From positions 37,465 to 101,464 of the forward strand of contig NZ_JAOCDM010000006.1 in NCBI RefSeq assembly GCF_029840925.1: a stretch of DNA of 64,000 nucleotides, in the 5' to 3' direction. Below, piece by piece: positions 55,846 through 64,000 of the stretch. A program made the position numbers and the translations under genes. Source of the DNA: Pseudomonas sp. GD03858 (GTDB taxonomy: Bacteria; Pseudomonadota; Gammaproteobacteria; Pseudomonadales; Pseudomonadaceae). A model generated the notes under the pieces. It was not told where the DNA came from and made no database searches. It saw only the letters and a list, made by a program, of their open reading frames with translations. The stretch's first letter is position 1, and each line of letters begins with the position of its first letter.

Positions 55846-57235
55846 ATACGTGCTCGTAGATCATCTCTCCAGATATTTCTCCTCCCTTGCTTATTAACGC
55901 GGCACCTGTGTAAGAACCACTACCAACCATCGCGATACCACACACCGCCTTTCCCCACGGACCGAAATAGCAAACATACCTGGCTGCTGCGCCCCCAAGC
56001 CAGGCGCCTGCGGTACCTCCAGCTAGCCCACCGACAAAGCTGCCTGTCTCAGTAAGTCTGACCTTTTTACACTCTTCGGTCTCCCCTGCACGGCAAGCCT
56101 CGTAAATCTTCATGTAAGAAGACGTCGCCCCCAAGCCCACCGCCACATGCCCCCCATACTTCAAATACTTCGACATCTTCGCCACTTCATCCAAATGCGT
56201 CGCATACCCCGGTATCGCCCCCGGTACACCTGCCTTTGACCAGTGATGCACGAGGCTTTTAGTAGAGATATTCAAGCTCTTGCGCAGACTGTCATGCCCA
56301 CCAAGGTTCAGGTACTTACCCAGAAACGCACTACGCAGCTGTGCATCCAGCTGCTGATAGAGCGCTCGACGTGATTCGAAGAATTGCGGGCTATTGAGAT
56401 GACCATGCAAGGTGAACTCGCGCTGATGCAGGTTTTCTAGCCCCTTGAGCGTATCTCCCACTTGCCCCAGCCCGCGCGACAGCATGTCCTTGCCCACGCC
56501 CATGGATTGACCCGCACCATTGAGTACTCCGGCGACCTCGCCAATGTGCTGCATCATGAAGTTGGCTTCCTGCTCGTCGAGCACAGCCAGTGCCTCCCGC
56601 GCCCGCTGCGCCGCAACCATCAGGTCGGCCTCCTCGCGGGTGCAGGCGTGGTGGTTGTCGGGGTCACCGAGGACGAAGATTTCACCGGCCTTGAAACCTT
56701 GGTCGAAGGTGGGGTTCAGGCGCTGGATGCGTGCAATAGGCAGCGTGCTGTCCTGCGCCAACAACTGCGCCAGTACCTGGGGGCCGGACATGCTGCGGGG
56801 AACGATATGAAACCCGGGCTCCAACCCGGCTTGCGCAGAGGCGATGGCACCAGGCACCTGTGCGTTGGCTAGGGCATGGAGAGTGCGGGCACCGGGGACC
56901 GTAGCCGCGTTTGTCTGCCTGCCATCCATGGGATGACTGGACGGCGCCATTCCACCCAAAGGAGCAACCACCCTGTTACTGCCGTTCGGGCAGCCACAGG
57001 CAACCAGGGAACCATCCATCGCCAGTGGCTGACCATCGGAAATCCACCCGAGGTAGCCCTCTACAACGACGCCAGGTTGGCAGCAGAGCGGACATTCGGT
57101 AGTCGAGTCCCCGACCCGCAGGACCTTTCGCCCATCACAGATGTAACCCTCATCGCTGGCAATGCAGATTGCACCCGTGGTGGTCACATCACCATCTACT
57201 GCCTGGCCTTTCCCTTCAAGACTGACGCGATACAT
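55829..57235 (-). CDS. PAAR-domain type VI secretion effector, likely pore-forming
   Basis: The 468-residue protein starts with a PAAR-like tip domain (residues 1-95: GDVTTTGAICIASDEGY, LRVGDSTTECPLC, GQPLAMDGSLVACGCPNG). A LysM-like segment follows near 150-190 (VLAQLLAQDSTLPIARIQRLNP and GEIFVLGDPD), then an alpha-helical middle. The C-terminus from about 395 is glycine-zipper-like and hydrophobic (GSFVGGLAGGTAGAWLGGAAARY, GIAMVGSGSYTGAALISKGG). PAAR proteins sit on the VgrG spike and deliver toxins. The glycine-rich membrane-like end and membrane immunity protein suggest membrane damage. The start at 57235 has AGGAA at spacing 7. No vgrG or tss genes are nearby, so it is an orphan module. 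Confidence 0.83.
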   Translation of the reverse strand: MYRVSLEGKGQAVDGDVTTTGAICIASDEGYICDGRKVLRVGDSTTECPLCCQPGVVVEGYLGWISDGQPLAMDGSLVACGCPNGSNRVVAPLGGMAPSSHPMDGRQTNAATVPGARTLHALANAQVPGAIASAQAGLEPGFHIVPRSMSGPQVLAQLLAQDSTLPIARIQRLNPTFDQGFKAGEIFVLGDPDNHHACTREEADLMVAAQRAREALAVLDEQEANFMMQHIGEVAGVLNGAGQSMGVGKDMLSRGLGQVGDTLKGLENLHQREFTLHGHLNSPQFFESRRALYQQLDAQLRSAFLGKYLNLGGHDSLRKSLNISTKSLVHHWSKAGVPGAIPGYATHLDEVAKMSKYLKYGGHVAVGLGATSSYMKIYEACRAGETEECKKVRLTETGSFVGGLAGGTAGAWLGGAAARYVCYFGPWGKAVCGIAMVGSGSYTGAALISKGGEISGEMIYEHVYDRSE

Positions 57236-57413
57236 GTGCAGGTTCCTTTTGCGCTGAAAGCTCAAGAACCTAACAAGTGAAGGTCGCCCTGTTACCCGAG
57301 AAAAAGCGAAAGAGACCTTTCCTACTCTGCCTAGAGAAGAGTCTTAAAACCAACCCTGTAACCAGCCTGTTCAGGCGTGCAGCCGAACCTGAGCGGGCTG
57401 GTCACGATGCTCT

Positions 57414-58643
57414 TCAGTGCCCGCTACGCAACATCTCCTTCGGCACATACTTGCCAATCTCATACTTGCCGATCGCTGCCCGGTGCACTTCATCCGGCCC
57501 GTCGGCCAGGCGCAGGGTACGCTGCATCGCATACATGTACGCCAGCGGGAAATCACCGCTCACCCCCGCCCCGCCATGGATCTGGATGGCCCGGTCGATC
57601 ACCTTCAGCGCGACATTCGGCGCCACTACCTTGATCTGGGCGATCTCGCTGCGCGCCACCTTGTTGCCGACGGTGTCCATCATGTAGGCGGCCTTCAGGG
57701 TCAGCAGGCGGGCCATGTCGATCTCCATCCGCGAGTCGGCGATCTTGTCGACGTTGCCCCCCAGCCGCGCCAAGGGCCGGCCGAAGGCGGTGCGCTCGAC
57801 CGAGCGCTTGCACATCAGCTCCAGGGCGCGCTCGGCCATGCCGATCGAGCGCATGCAGTGGTGGATACGGCCCGGGCCGAGGCGGCCCTGGGCGATCTCG
57901 AAGCCACGGCCCTCGCCAAGAAGCACGTTTTCATAAGGCACGCGCACGTTCTCGAACAGCACTTCGGCGTGGCCGTGGGGCGCGTCGTCGTAGCCGAACA
58001 CCGGCAGCGGGCGGACGATCTTCACCCCGGGTGCGTCGGTCGGCACCAGGATCATCGAGTGCTGCTGGTGGCGCTGGCCGTCCGGATTGGACAAGCCCAT
58101 GAAGATCATTACCTTGCAGCGTGGGTCGCAGGCGCCGGAGGTCCACCACTTGCGACCGTTGATCACCCACTCGTCACCGTCGCGCACGGCGCTGGCGGCC
58201 ATGTTGGTGGCGTCCGAAGAGGCCACGTCCGGCTCGGTCATGGCGAAAGCCGAACGGATCTCGCCACGCAGCAGCGGCTCCAGCCACTGCTGTTTCTGCG
58301 CTTCGCTGCCGTAGCGCACCAGCACTTCCATGTTGCCGGTGTCTGGCGCCGAGCAGTTGAACGGCTCAGGCCCCAGCAGCGAGCGACCCATGATTTCGGC
58401 CAATGGCGCGTACTCGAGGTTGCTCAGCCCCGCGCCATACTCGGACTCAGGCAGGAACAGGTTCCACAGCCCTTCGGCACGGGCCTTGGCCTTGAGCTCT
58501 TCCATGATCGCGGTGGGCTGCCAGCGATCGCCCTCGGCGACCTGGCGCTCGAACACCGGCTCGGCCGGATAGACATATGCATCCATGAATGCGGCGACGC
58601 GCTCGCGCAGTGCCTGGACCTTGGGCGAATAGGCGAAATCCAT
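57414..58643 (-). CDS. Acyl-CoA dehydrogenase family protein (ACAD10/11-like)
   Basis: The 409-residue flavoprotein has the ACAD signatures [16 protein letters not shown] (near 135), [13 protein letters not shown] (near 160), and the C-terminal [33 protein letters not shown]. The pattern with [21 protein letters not shown] is that of the ACAD10/11-type group. It probably oxidises a medium- or long-chain, branched or hydroxylated acyl-CoA. It is divergent from a LysR regulator 140 bp away, its likely controller. Confidence 0.92.
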   Translation of the reverse strand: MDFAYSPKVQALRERVAAFMDAYVYPAEPVFERQVAEGDRWQPTAIMEELKAKARAEGLWNLFLPESEYGAGLSNLEYAPLAEIMGRSLLGPEPFNCSAPDTGNMEVLVRYGSEAQKQQWLEPLLRGEIRSAFAMTEPDVASSDATNMAASAVRDGDEWVINGRKWWTSGACDPRCKVMIFMGLSNPDGQRHQQHSMILVPTDAPGVKIVRPLPVFGYDDAPHGHAEVLFENVRVPYENVLLGEGRGFEIAQGRLGPGRIHHCMRSIGMAERALELMCKRSVERTAFGRPLARLGGNVDKIADSRMEIDMARLLTLKAAYMMDTVGNKVARSEIAQIKVVAPNVALKVIDRAIQIHGGAGVSGDFPLAYMYAMQRTLRLADGPDEVHRAAIGKYEIGKYVPKEMLRSGH

Positions 58644-58783
58644 CGGGGCTACCTTCAGTCAATGAAGAACATGGACCTGAGCCTAGAACAGCCACCCTTC
58701 ATCCACCTAGTCTATTTTCTACGTGTATAAACATTCATAACCGATATATGATCGACCAATAACTCCAACGAAGAGCGGCGCCC

Positions 58784-59710
58784 ATGAACCTCAGCAAGGT
58801 CGACCTCAACCTGTTCATCGTCTTCGACGCCATCTACACCGAAGCCAACCTGACCCGCGCCGGGCAGATCGTCGGCATCACCCAGCCGGCGGTGTCCAAC
58901 GCCCTGTCGCGCCTGCGCGAGACCTTCAACGACCCGCTGTTCGTGCGCACCGCCCAGGGCATGGTGCCCACGCCCATGGCGCAGAACATCATCGGCCCGG
59001 TGCGCAACGCTTTGACGCTGCTGCGCACCTCGGTGCAGGAAAGCCGCATCTTCAACCCGCTGCAGGCCAGCAAGACCTTCCGCATCAGCATGACCGACCT
59101 GACCGAGGCGGTGATCCTGCCGCCCTTGTTCCAGCGCCTGCGCCGCCTGGCTCCGGCGCTGGTGATCGAGAGTTTCCTGTGCAAGCGCCGCGAAACCACC
59201 AAGGAACTGGCGGCCGGGCGACTGGACTTCGCCGTCGATGCCCCACTCAATACCGATCCGCAGGTGCGGCACGTTAAGCTGATGCAGGATCACTATGTCT
59301 GCGCCATGCGCCCCGGCCATCCGCTGGCCGACAGCAAGCTCACGCTCGACACCTACCTGGGCATGACCCATATCCATATCTCCAGCCGCCGCAACGGCCT
59401 GGGCTATGTCGATCTGGCCCTGGGCAAGATGGGCGTGCAACGGCGTGTCGCGCTGCGCTCGCAGCACTACCTGATGGCCTCGCAGGTGCTGCAGCAGACC
59501 GACATGGTCATGACCGTGCCCGAGCGTTTCGCCCGCCGCCACCAGTTGCGCTATCAGTCGCTGCCGGTGGAGGTGCCGGCGCTGGAAACCCACCTCTACT
59601 GGCACGAAAGCACCGACCAGGATCCGGCGAACCGCTGGATGCGTGAGCAGATCATCGAGTTGTGCGAGCGAGTGGTGGCGCAGGATCAGCAAGCACTGGA
59701 AAGCGCCTGA
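58784..59710 (+). CDS. LysR-family regulator
   Basis: The 308-residue protein has a LysR helix-turn-helix (VDLNLFIVFDAIYTEANLTRAGQIVGITQPAVSNALSRLR cut across residues 6-45) and the substrate-binding domain with DPLFVRTAQGMVPTP. It belongs to the NodD/LeuO-like branch by its start. It is divergent from the acyl-CoA dehydrogenase gene and probably regulates it. The inducer is unknown. Confidence 0.9.
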   Translation: MNLSKVDLNLFIVFDAIYTEANLTRAGQIVGITQPAVSNALSRLRETFNDPLFVRTAQGMVPTPMAQNIIGPVRNALTLLRTSVQESRIFNPLQASKTFRISMTDLTEAVILPPLFQRLRRLAPALVIESFLCKRRETTKELAAGRLDFAVDAPLNTDPQVRHVKLMQDHYVCAMRPGHPLADSKLTLDTYLGMTHIHISSRRNGLGYVDLALGKMGVQRRVALRSQHYLMASQVLQQTDMVMTVPERFARRHQLRYQSLPVEVPALETHLYWHESTDQDPANRWMREQIIELCERVVAQDQQALESA

Positions 59711-59874
59711 GCCCTCGGAAATTAATTTTCCATATGCATGTCATTTCGTAGAAAAAAATATTTTCAAAGCCTTTAAATCAAAAGATCAAGGAAAAATTTT
59801 CATCTCCATTCTTGCTTAACATGCAGGTCATGGACGCCGGCAGGCGGCGTCCCCGCACGGACCCGCACGCGATC

Positions 59875-61029
59875 ATGTCCAGTACCCCGCTCTACTTCGA
59901 CTATGCCGCCACCACCCCGGTCGATGACCGGGTCATCGAAGCCATGCTTGGCTGCCTTGGCCGTTCGGCCAACTTCGGCAACCCGGCCTCCACTGGGCAC
60001 CTCCACGGCCAGATGGCCCGCGAGGCGGTCGAGCAGGCGCGTCGCCAGGTGGCAGGGCGGATCGGCGCGCAAGTCGACGACCTGGTCTGGACCTCCGGCG
60101 CCACCGAATCCAACAACCTCGCCCTCAAGGGCATCGCCCAGGGCTATGACCAACCGGGGCACCTGATCACCAGCCAGCTCGAACACAAGGCCGTGCTCGA
60201 CACCGCCGCGGAACTGGAACGCCAGGGCTGGGCAGTGACCCGCCTGGCGCCGGATGCCCGCGGCCTGATCCAGCCCGACGCCGTACAGGCGGCGCTGCGC
60301 CCGGACACGCGCCTGGTATCGCTGATGGCGGTGAACAACGAACTGGGCACGCTCACCGACTTCGCCAGCATTGGCGCGCGGGTTCGCCAGCAGGGGGCCC
60401 TGCTGCATGTCGATGCGGCCCAGGCGGTAGGCAAGGTGGTGATCGACCTGGCGTGCCAGGCCGTCGATCTGATGTCGTTCTCGGCCCACAAGGTCTACGG
60501 TCCGAAAGGCATCGGCGCCCTCTATGTCGGCCCTCGCGCCCGCCCGCTGATGCGCGCGCAGATGCATGGCGGCGGCCACGAACGCGGACTGCGCTCCGGC
60601 ACGCTGGCCACCCACCAGATCGTCGGCATGGGCAGCGCCTTCGCCCTCGCCGGCCAGCCGGGCGAGGCAGAGTACCAGCACCTCGAGCGGCTCGCCCAGC
60701 GCCTGCGCGATGGCTTGCTGGCGTTGCCGGGGGTCACGCTCAATGGCTGTGCGCAACAGCGCATTCCCCATACCCTCAACCTGTGCATCGATGCCAAAGG
60801 GTTCAACAGCCTGGCCCTGGCGGGCGAGCTGGCGCTGTCCAGCACGTCCGCGTGCAACTCGGCGAGCAATGCCGCCTCCCACGTGCTGCTGGCGCTGGGG
60901 CTCGATGAGCGCCAGGCGCGCAACAGCGTGCGCCTGAGCATCGGGCGCTACACCAGCGAGGCCGATGTGGACAGCGCGATCGCCACCTTCACGCGAGTGG
61001 TCGGGGCCGCTGCGGTGGCGCTCTGGTAA
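59875..61029 (+). CDS. Cysteine desulfurase (IscS/NifS family)
   Basis: The 384-residue PLP enzyme takes sulfur from cysteine. With the start at MSSTPLYFDYAATTPVDDRV the PLP lysine in SFSAHKVYGPKG is residue 206 and the catalytic Cys in STSACNSAS is residue 327, almost the same numbers as in E. coli IscS. This supports that start over the ATGs at 59821 and 59830, although its ribosome site is weak. It is not in an isc or suf cluster, so it is an additional desulfurase, perhaps for thiolation or another sulfur transfer. The upstream 160 bp are AT-rich. Confidence 0.88.
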   Translation: MSSTPLYFDYAATTPVDDRVIEAMLGCLGRSANFGNPASTGHLHGQMAREAVEQARRQVAGRIGAQVDDLVWTSGATESNNLALKGIAQGYDQPGHLITSQLEHKAVLDTAAELERQGWAVTRLAPDARGLIQPDAVQAALRPDTRLVSLMAVNNELGTLTDFASIGARVRQQGALLHVDAAQAVGKVVIDLACQAVDLMSFSAHKVYGPKGIGALYVGPRARPLMRAQMHGGGHERGLRSGTLATHQIVGMGSAFALAGQPGEAEYQHLERLAQRLRDGLLALPGVTLNGCAQQRIPHTLNLCIDAKGFNSLALAGELALSSTSACNSASNAASHVLLALGLDERQARNSVRLSIGRYTSEADVDSAIATFTRVVGAAAVALW

Positions 61030-61149
61030 ACATGCGTCGCCCGGGCTGACGACTGCCGCCATGGCCAGCGTCAGCCGGCAAATTCCCATGGCGGTCCGAC
61101 GGCATTGCTGGCATCGTGCAGTTTCCCCCCTGCGCACAGGACGCGCTCC

Positions 61150-61782
61150 ATGGCCCTGCACCTTTGGCTGACCTTCTCCCTCGCCTACCTGCTCACCTCG
61201 CTCATTCCCGGCCCCAATGTCCTGCTGACCGTGCGCAACGCATTGCGCCATGGTCCCTCGGGCATGGGCATGAGCATGCTGGGCAATCTCACCGCGCAAC
61301 TGCTGGCGATTACCGCCGTGGCGATGGGCGTGGGCGCGCTGCTGATCTCGCTGCCCACGGCATTCCTCGCGCTGAAGCTGGCAGGTGCCGGCTACCTCAT
61401 CTACCTGGGGGTACGCCAATTGCTCTCGCGCAACCCTGCCAGCCCACCGGCCACGGCTGCGCTGCCGGTCAGCGCGCTGTCGCGATGGCGCATCGCCGTC
61501 GAGGCGTTCCTGGTCTCGGCGAGCAATCCCAAGAGCCTGATGTTCTTCGTCGCGTTCCTGCCCCAATTCCTCGAGCCCGGTCGACCGATCCTCGCTCAGT
61601 TCACGGTGATGTACGTGAGCATGGCGGTGATCGTCTGCGCGGTGCATTCGTTCTACAGCTTCACCGCCTACCGCTTCGGCCAGCGCATGAAGGCTTCGCC
61701 CATCGCCGCCTGGTTCAAGCGTGCCTGCGGGGCGCTATTCATCGGCCTTGGCTTGCGCCTGCTGAACAGCAAGGCGGTGTGA
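61150..61782 (+). CDS. LysE/RhtB family exporter
   Basis: The 210-residue membrane protein has six hydrophobic segments and the LysE signature LTSLIPGPNVLLTVRNALRHGPSGM cut at residues 15-37. The later ASNPKSLMFFVAFLPQF is typical for RhtB-type amino-acid exporters. The exported compound (threonine, homoserine lactone or another amino acid) cannot be told. It follows the cysteine desulfurase by 120 bp on the same strand. Confidence 0.9.
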   Translation: MALHLWLTFSLAYLLTSLIPGPNVLLTVRNALRHGPSGMGMSMLGNLTAQLLAITAVAMGVGALLISLPTAFLALKLAGAGYLIYLGVRQLLSRNPASPPATAALPVSALSRWRIAVEAFLVSASNPKSLMFFVAFLPQFLEPGRPILAQFTVMYVSMAVIVCAVHSFYSFTAYRFGQRMKASPIAAWFKRACGALFIGLGLRLLNSKAV

Positions 61783-61853
61783 GGCTACAGTTGGGAGTCC
61801 CTTGATCGGGCTTTTAGCCTACTCGCTGTTGCGAAACGGCCTACAGTGAAATA

Positions 61854-61869
61854 CTGTATGCGCATACAG
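61854..61869. promoter_or_regulatory. LexA (SOS) box CTGTATGCGCATACAG
   Basis: This perfect 16-bp palindrome fits CTG-N10-CAG. It overlaps a likely -10 (TACTGT, 61852-61857) that lies 17 bp after a -35 TTGCGA (61829-61834). It is 20 bp before the DUF1654 start, the usual place for LexA repression. Confidence 0.85.
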
Positions 61870-61888
61870 CAAAACAAGGACTCCCCCT

Positions 61889-62131
61889 GTGGCCAGTACC
61901 GCCGTCGCAACACCGAGCAGCTACGAACAACTGGGTCAGCGCATCCAGAAGATCATCAACAGCCCCACCGCCCAGCGCAGCCGCGCCGCGCTGATCTTCC
62001 GCCTGGAGCACGAATCGCCCGACGACTGGCACAACCTGCTCGAGGAAATTGCCGAGAACGACAATGTCACCCTCGCCCACCGCGACGACGGCGGCGTGCA
62101 GATCTTCTGGACCGTGCCCAAGGAAGACTGA
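61889..62131 (+). CDS. DUF1654 family small protein
   Basis: The 80-residue protein starts with GTG and has AAGGA 9 nt upstream. Segments YEQLGQRIQKIINSPTAQRSRAALIFRL and DDWHNLLEEIAENDNV match the Pseudomonas DUF1654 family. The function is unknown; it is small, soluble and possibly regulatory. It is 6 bp before endA and directly behind a LexA box, so the pair is probably induced by DNA damage. Confidence 0.85.
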   Translation: MASTAVATPSSYEQLGQRIQKIINSPTAQRSRAALIFRLEHESPDDWHNLLEEIAENDNVTLAHRDDGGVQIFWTVPKED

Positions 62132-62137
62132 CCGCAC

Positions 62138-62830
62138 ATGAGAGTTTCGCTTTTCGCTGCCGCCTGCCTGCTGTTGACCACCACCCTCGCCCATGCCGAC
62201 GCCCCACGCACCTTCCAGGAAGCCAAGAAGGTCGCGTGGCGTCTGTATGCGCCGCAGTCCACCGAGTTCTACTGTGGCTGCAAGTACAAGGGCAACAAGG
62301 TCGACCTGGCCTCCTGTGGCTATGAACCCCGCAAGAACCTGCAACGCGCCTCGCGCATCGAGTGGGAACACATCGTGCCGGCCTGGCAGATCGGCCACCA
62401 ACGCCAGTGCTGGCAGAGCGGCGGGCGCAAGAACTGCTCGCGCCACGACACGGTCTACCAACGCGCCGAGGCCGACCTGCACAATCTGGTGCCGAGCATC
62501 GGCGAGGTCAACGGCGACCGCAGCAACTACAGCTTCGGCTGGCTGCCCGCGCAGCAGGGCCAGTACGGTGCCTGCCTGACCCAGGTCGATTTCAAGGCCA
62601 AGAAGGTGATGCCGCGCCCCTCGATCCGCGGCATGATCGCGCGCACGTATTTCTACATGAGCAAGCAGTACGACCTGCGCCTGTCGAAACAGGACCGCCA
62701 GCTGTTCGAAGCCTGGAACAAGACCTACCCACCGCAAGCCTGGGAGCTGCAGCGCAACCAGCAGGTGGCGTGCGTGATGGGACGTGGCAACGACTTCGTC
62801 GGGCCGGTCAACCTGAAGGCCTGCGGCTGA
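62138..62830 (+). CDS. endA: Endonuclease I (periplasmic/extracellular DNase)
   Basis: The 230-residue nuclease has a signal peptide (residues 1-20, ending THAHA-like in TTLAHADA) and the EndA beta-beta-alpha metal site RIEWEHIVPAW (catalytic His) followed by DLHNLVPSIGEVNGDRSNYSF. Several cysteines fit disulfides in the periplasm. It cuts double-stranded DNA without sequence preference. Placement in an SOS-controlled operon is unusual and suggests use in DNA damage, lysis or extracellular DNA turnover. Confidence 0.93.
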   Translation: MRVSLFAAACLLLTTTLAHADAPRTFQEAKKVAWRLYAPQSTEFYCGCKYKGNKVDLASCGYEPRKNLQRASRIEWEHIVPAWQIGHQRQCWQSGGRKNCSRHDTVYQRAEADLHNLVPSIGEVNGDRSNYSFGWLPAQQGQYGACLTQVDFKAKKVMPRPSIRGMIARTYFYMSKQYDLRLSKQDRQLFEAWNKTYPPQAWELQRNQQVACVMGRGNDFVGPVNLKACG

Positions 62831-62836
62831 GCCGGG

Positions 62837-63262
62837 TCAGGTCAGCGCGCGCAGGTAGGCGCTGGCCTGCTGGTACCGAGAAAGCCGGGCGAGATCCGCG
62901 GGACCAGGGCTGGGGATGCGCGAGAGATCGCTGTTGTCGGCCAGGTCCGCCAGCTTGACCTGGCGGGCCAGCGGGTCGACACCCAGACGCACGACGAAGG
63001 TTTCATAGCTCTCCCCGTCGCGCCGGCTGAGCGCCAGCAACGCAGCGAGGATCTTGAGCGGGAAGCCTTCGCGAGCCAGGTCGGACAGTGTCAGGGGGGT
63101 ATCTTCGAGCACATCGTGAAGCACCGCGACAATCCGTTGCTCGGGCGTGACCATGCGTGCCATCACCCGCAACGGGTGGAGTATGTAGGCGGCTCCACCC
63201 TTGTCGAACTGTCCGTCATGTGCCCTGGTGGCCACGGCGATGGCCTTTTCCAGCGTTGCCAT
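62837..63262 (-). CDS. HD-domain hydrolase (RelA/SpoT HD-like, small alarmone-hydrolase type)
   Basis: The 141-residue protein has an HD-type metal site: AVATRAHDGQFDKGGAAYILHPLRVM near residue 8 and VAVLHDVLEDTPLT near 43, then KLADLADNSDLSRI near 100. This is the arrangement of SpoT-like hydrolases and MESH1-type proteins. Phosphohydrolase activity on (p)ppGpp or another nucleotide is inferred. The gene converges on endA with 6 bp between stops. Confidence 0.87.
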   Translation of the reverse strand: MATLEKAIAVATRAHDGQFDKGGAAYILHPLRVMARMVTPEQRIVAVLHDVLEDTPLTLSDLAREGFPLKILAALLALSRRDGESYETFVVRLGVDPLARQVKLADLADNSDLSRIPSPGPADLARLSRYQQASAYLRALT

Positions 63263-63354
63263 GAGGCGCTCCCCCGTTGAAACCCTGCCACTTGCAGCAT
63301 AGCTGCGACCTTGCGGCTGTGACAGTTTCGCCGGGGTATCCGTTGCTCCCAGGC

Positions 63355-63924
63355 TCAGCGCTTGGCGCCGTGCTGGATGACGATCGAGTCGGTCCCCAGC
63401 TTGGCCATCACTTCGGCCTTGCGTGCATCGGCCTCGTCCCTGGTCGGGAACGGCCCCATCAAGACCACTGGCTTGCTGTCACGGTACTCGACCCAGGAAG
63501 GAATGCCCTTTTCGATCAGGCGCGCGGTCATGTCGGTCAGCGCCCCCATGTTCGGGCCCTGGATCACTTCCACATCCCAGCCCTCGGGTGCCGGCTGGTC
63601 GGCGATCGCGTCGGCGCGGCGCTGCAGGTCGGCGCCGCCGCAGAGTTCGCGGATACGCAGGTTGTTGCCCGTCTGATCGATGAGGATCTCGTACTGACCG
63701 TCATGCTTGATGGCCACGTAGCTGCGGTAGGGTTCGTACTGCCCGGCATCGTCCTTGCCACGCACCTGGCCACAGATGGAGCCCTGGGTGTCGAACCGCA
63801 CGTTGGCGAACTTGGCCGTCTTGGGGTTGTTCAGGTGTTCGGCCACCTGTTTGTGCACGCCTTCGACCTCGTTGTCACAGCCCGCCAGGGCCAGCACCGC
63901 CATTACCACCGCCAGTTTGCGCAC
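63355..63924 (-). CDS. Lipoprotein with SPOR-like C-terminal domain
   Basis: The 189-residue protein has a lipobox (VLALAGC) at residues 10-16, so the mature protein begins with a lipid-modified Cys. The last 75 residues (MTARLIEKGIPSWVEYRD then VVLMGPFPTRDEADARKAEVMAKLG) look like a SPOR domain, which binds denuded septal peptidoglycan glycans. The GTG at 63924 is chosen because GGAGG stands 7 nt before it and it places the signal peptide correctly; an ATG 10 codons upstream lacks a site. The middle part is unassigned. Confidence 0.82.
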   Translation of the reverse strand: MRKLAVVMAVLALAGCDNEVEGVHKQVAEHLNNPKTAKFANVRFDTQGSICGQVRGKDDAGQYEPYRSYVAIKHDGQYEILIDQTGNNLRIRELCGGADLQRRADAIADQPAPEGWDVEVIQGPNMGALTDMTARLIEKGIPSWVEYRDSKPVVLMGPFPTRDEADARKAEVMAKLGTDSIVIQHGAKR

Positions 63925-64000
63925 GCGTCTACCTCCAGATTCGAAGGCGCGCATTCTAGCACGGGAGGGAGGGATAACCGGTGGGATGAAGCGATAGCGG

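Overview
The window is GC-rich chromosomal DNA of a Pseudomonas putida-group bacterium. The genes resemble that group throughout: pobA with an AraC-type pobR, mvaB with a MerR regulator, an Hfq/Crc-titrating CrcY-like sRNA between mvaB and mgtC, glcC divergent from glcDEFG, and REP-type repeats (TTCGCGGG..CCCGCTCCCACAGG). I see no rRNA, tRNA, CRISPR, integrase or insertion sequence. Most of the region looks like core or flexible metabolic genome. The clearest accessory island is the AT-richer effector/immunity block at 54.9-57.2 kb.

Layout. 1-7.7 kb (minus): the first 2,576 codons of a giant two-partner-secretion exoprotein that runs off the left edge. 8-12 kb: a DING/LapA-like phosphate-binding protein, a DUF899 protein, a LysR regulator and a periplasmic ankyrin protein. 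12-15.7 kb: pobA/pobR and the MerR-mvaB pair. 15.7-16.3 kb: the CrcY-like sRNA with a sigma-54 promoter. 16.3-22.2 kb: mgtC, ccoG, a MocR regulator and a hybrid histidine kinase. 22.3-26.4 kb: a marR-emrA-emrB efflux operon and an SDR. 26.5-31.6 kb: DUF2784, tam, a FecR-domain protein, an amino-acid permease and a MocR regulator, with an unexplained hairpin-rich intergenic stretch between the last two.

32.1-41.2 kb is the most interesting metabolic block: an NCS1 permease, flavin reductase, luciferase-like monooxygenase, DUF1185 protein, alpha/beta hydrolase, aldehyde dehydrogenase, second flavin reductase, carboxymuconolactone-decarboxylase-like protein, GntR regulator and Nudix hydrolase. 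Three copies of a GGTATACC-type operator stand before its three transcription units. It looks like an uncharacterised catabolic regulon for a probably nitrogen-containing ring compound. It resembles the Rut pyrimidine pathway in logic but has different parts.

41.2-46.3 kb: the glycolate oxidase locus, with two identical 11-bp operators between glcC and glcD. 46.3-53.3 kb: a flavoprotein, a MocR regulator, an MFS-deaminase pair, an AhpD-like protein, a 318-bp inverted-repeat element and a second NCS1 permease. 53.5-57.2 kb: an SPFH protein and a PAAR-type type VI secretion effector with its membrane immunity protein. Next to these lies a decayed duplicate of the toxin C-terminus and immunity gene. 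57.4-64 kb: acyl-CoA dehydrogenase/LysR, a cysteine desulfurase, a LysE exporter, an apparently SOS-controlled DUF1654-endA pair, an HD hydrolase and a SPOR lipoprotein.

Functions are assigned from translated sequence and remembered family motifs. No database search was run.
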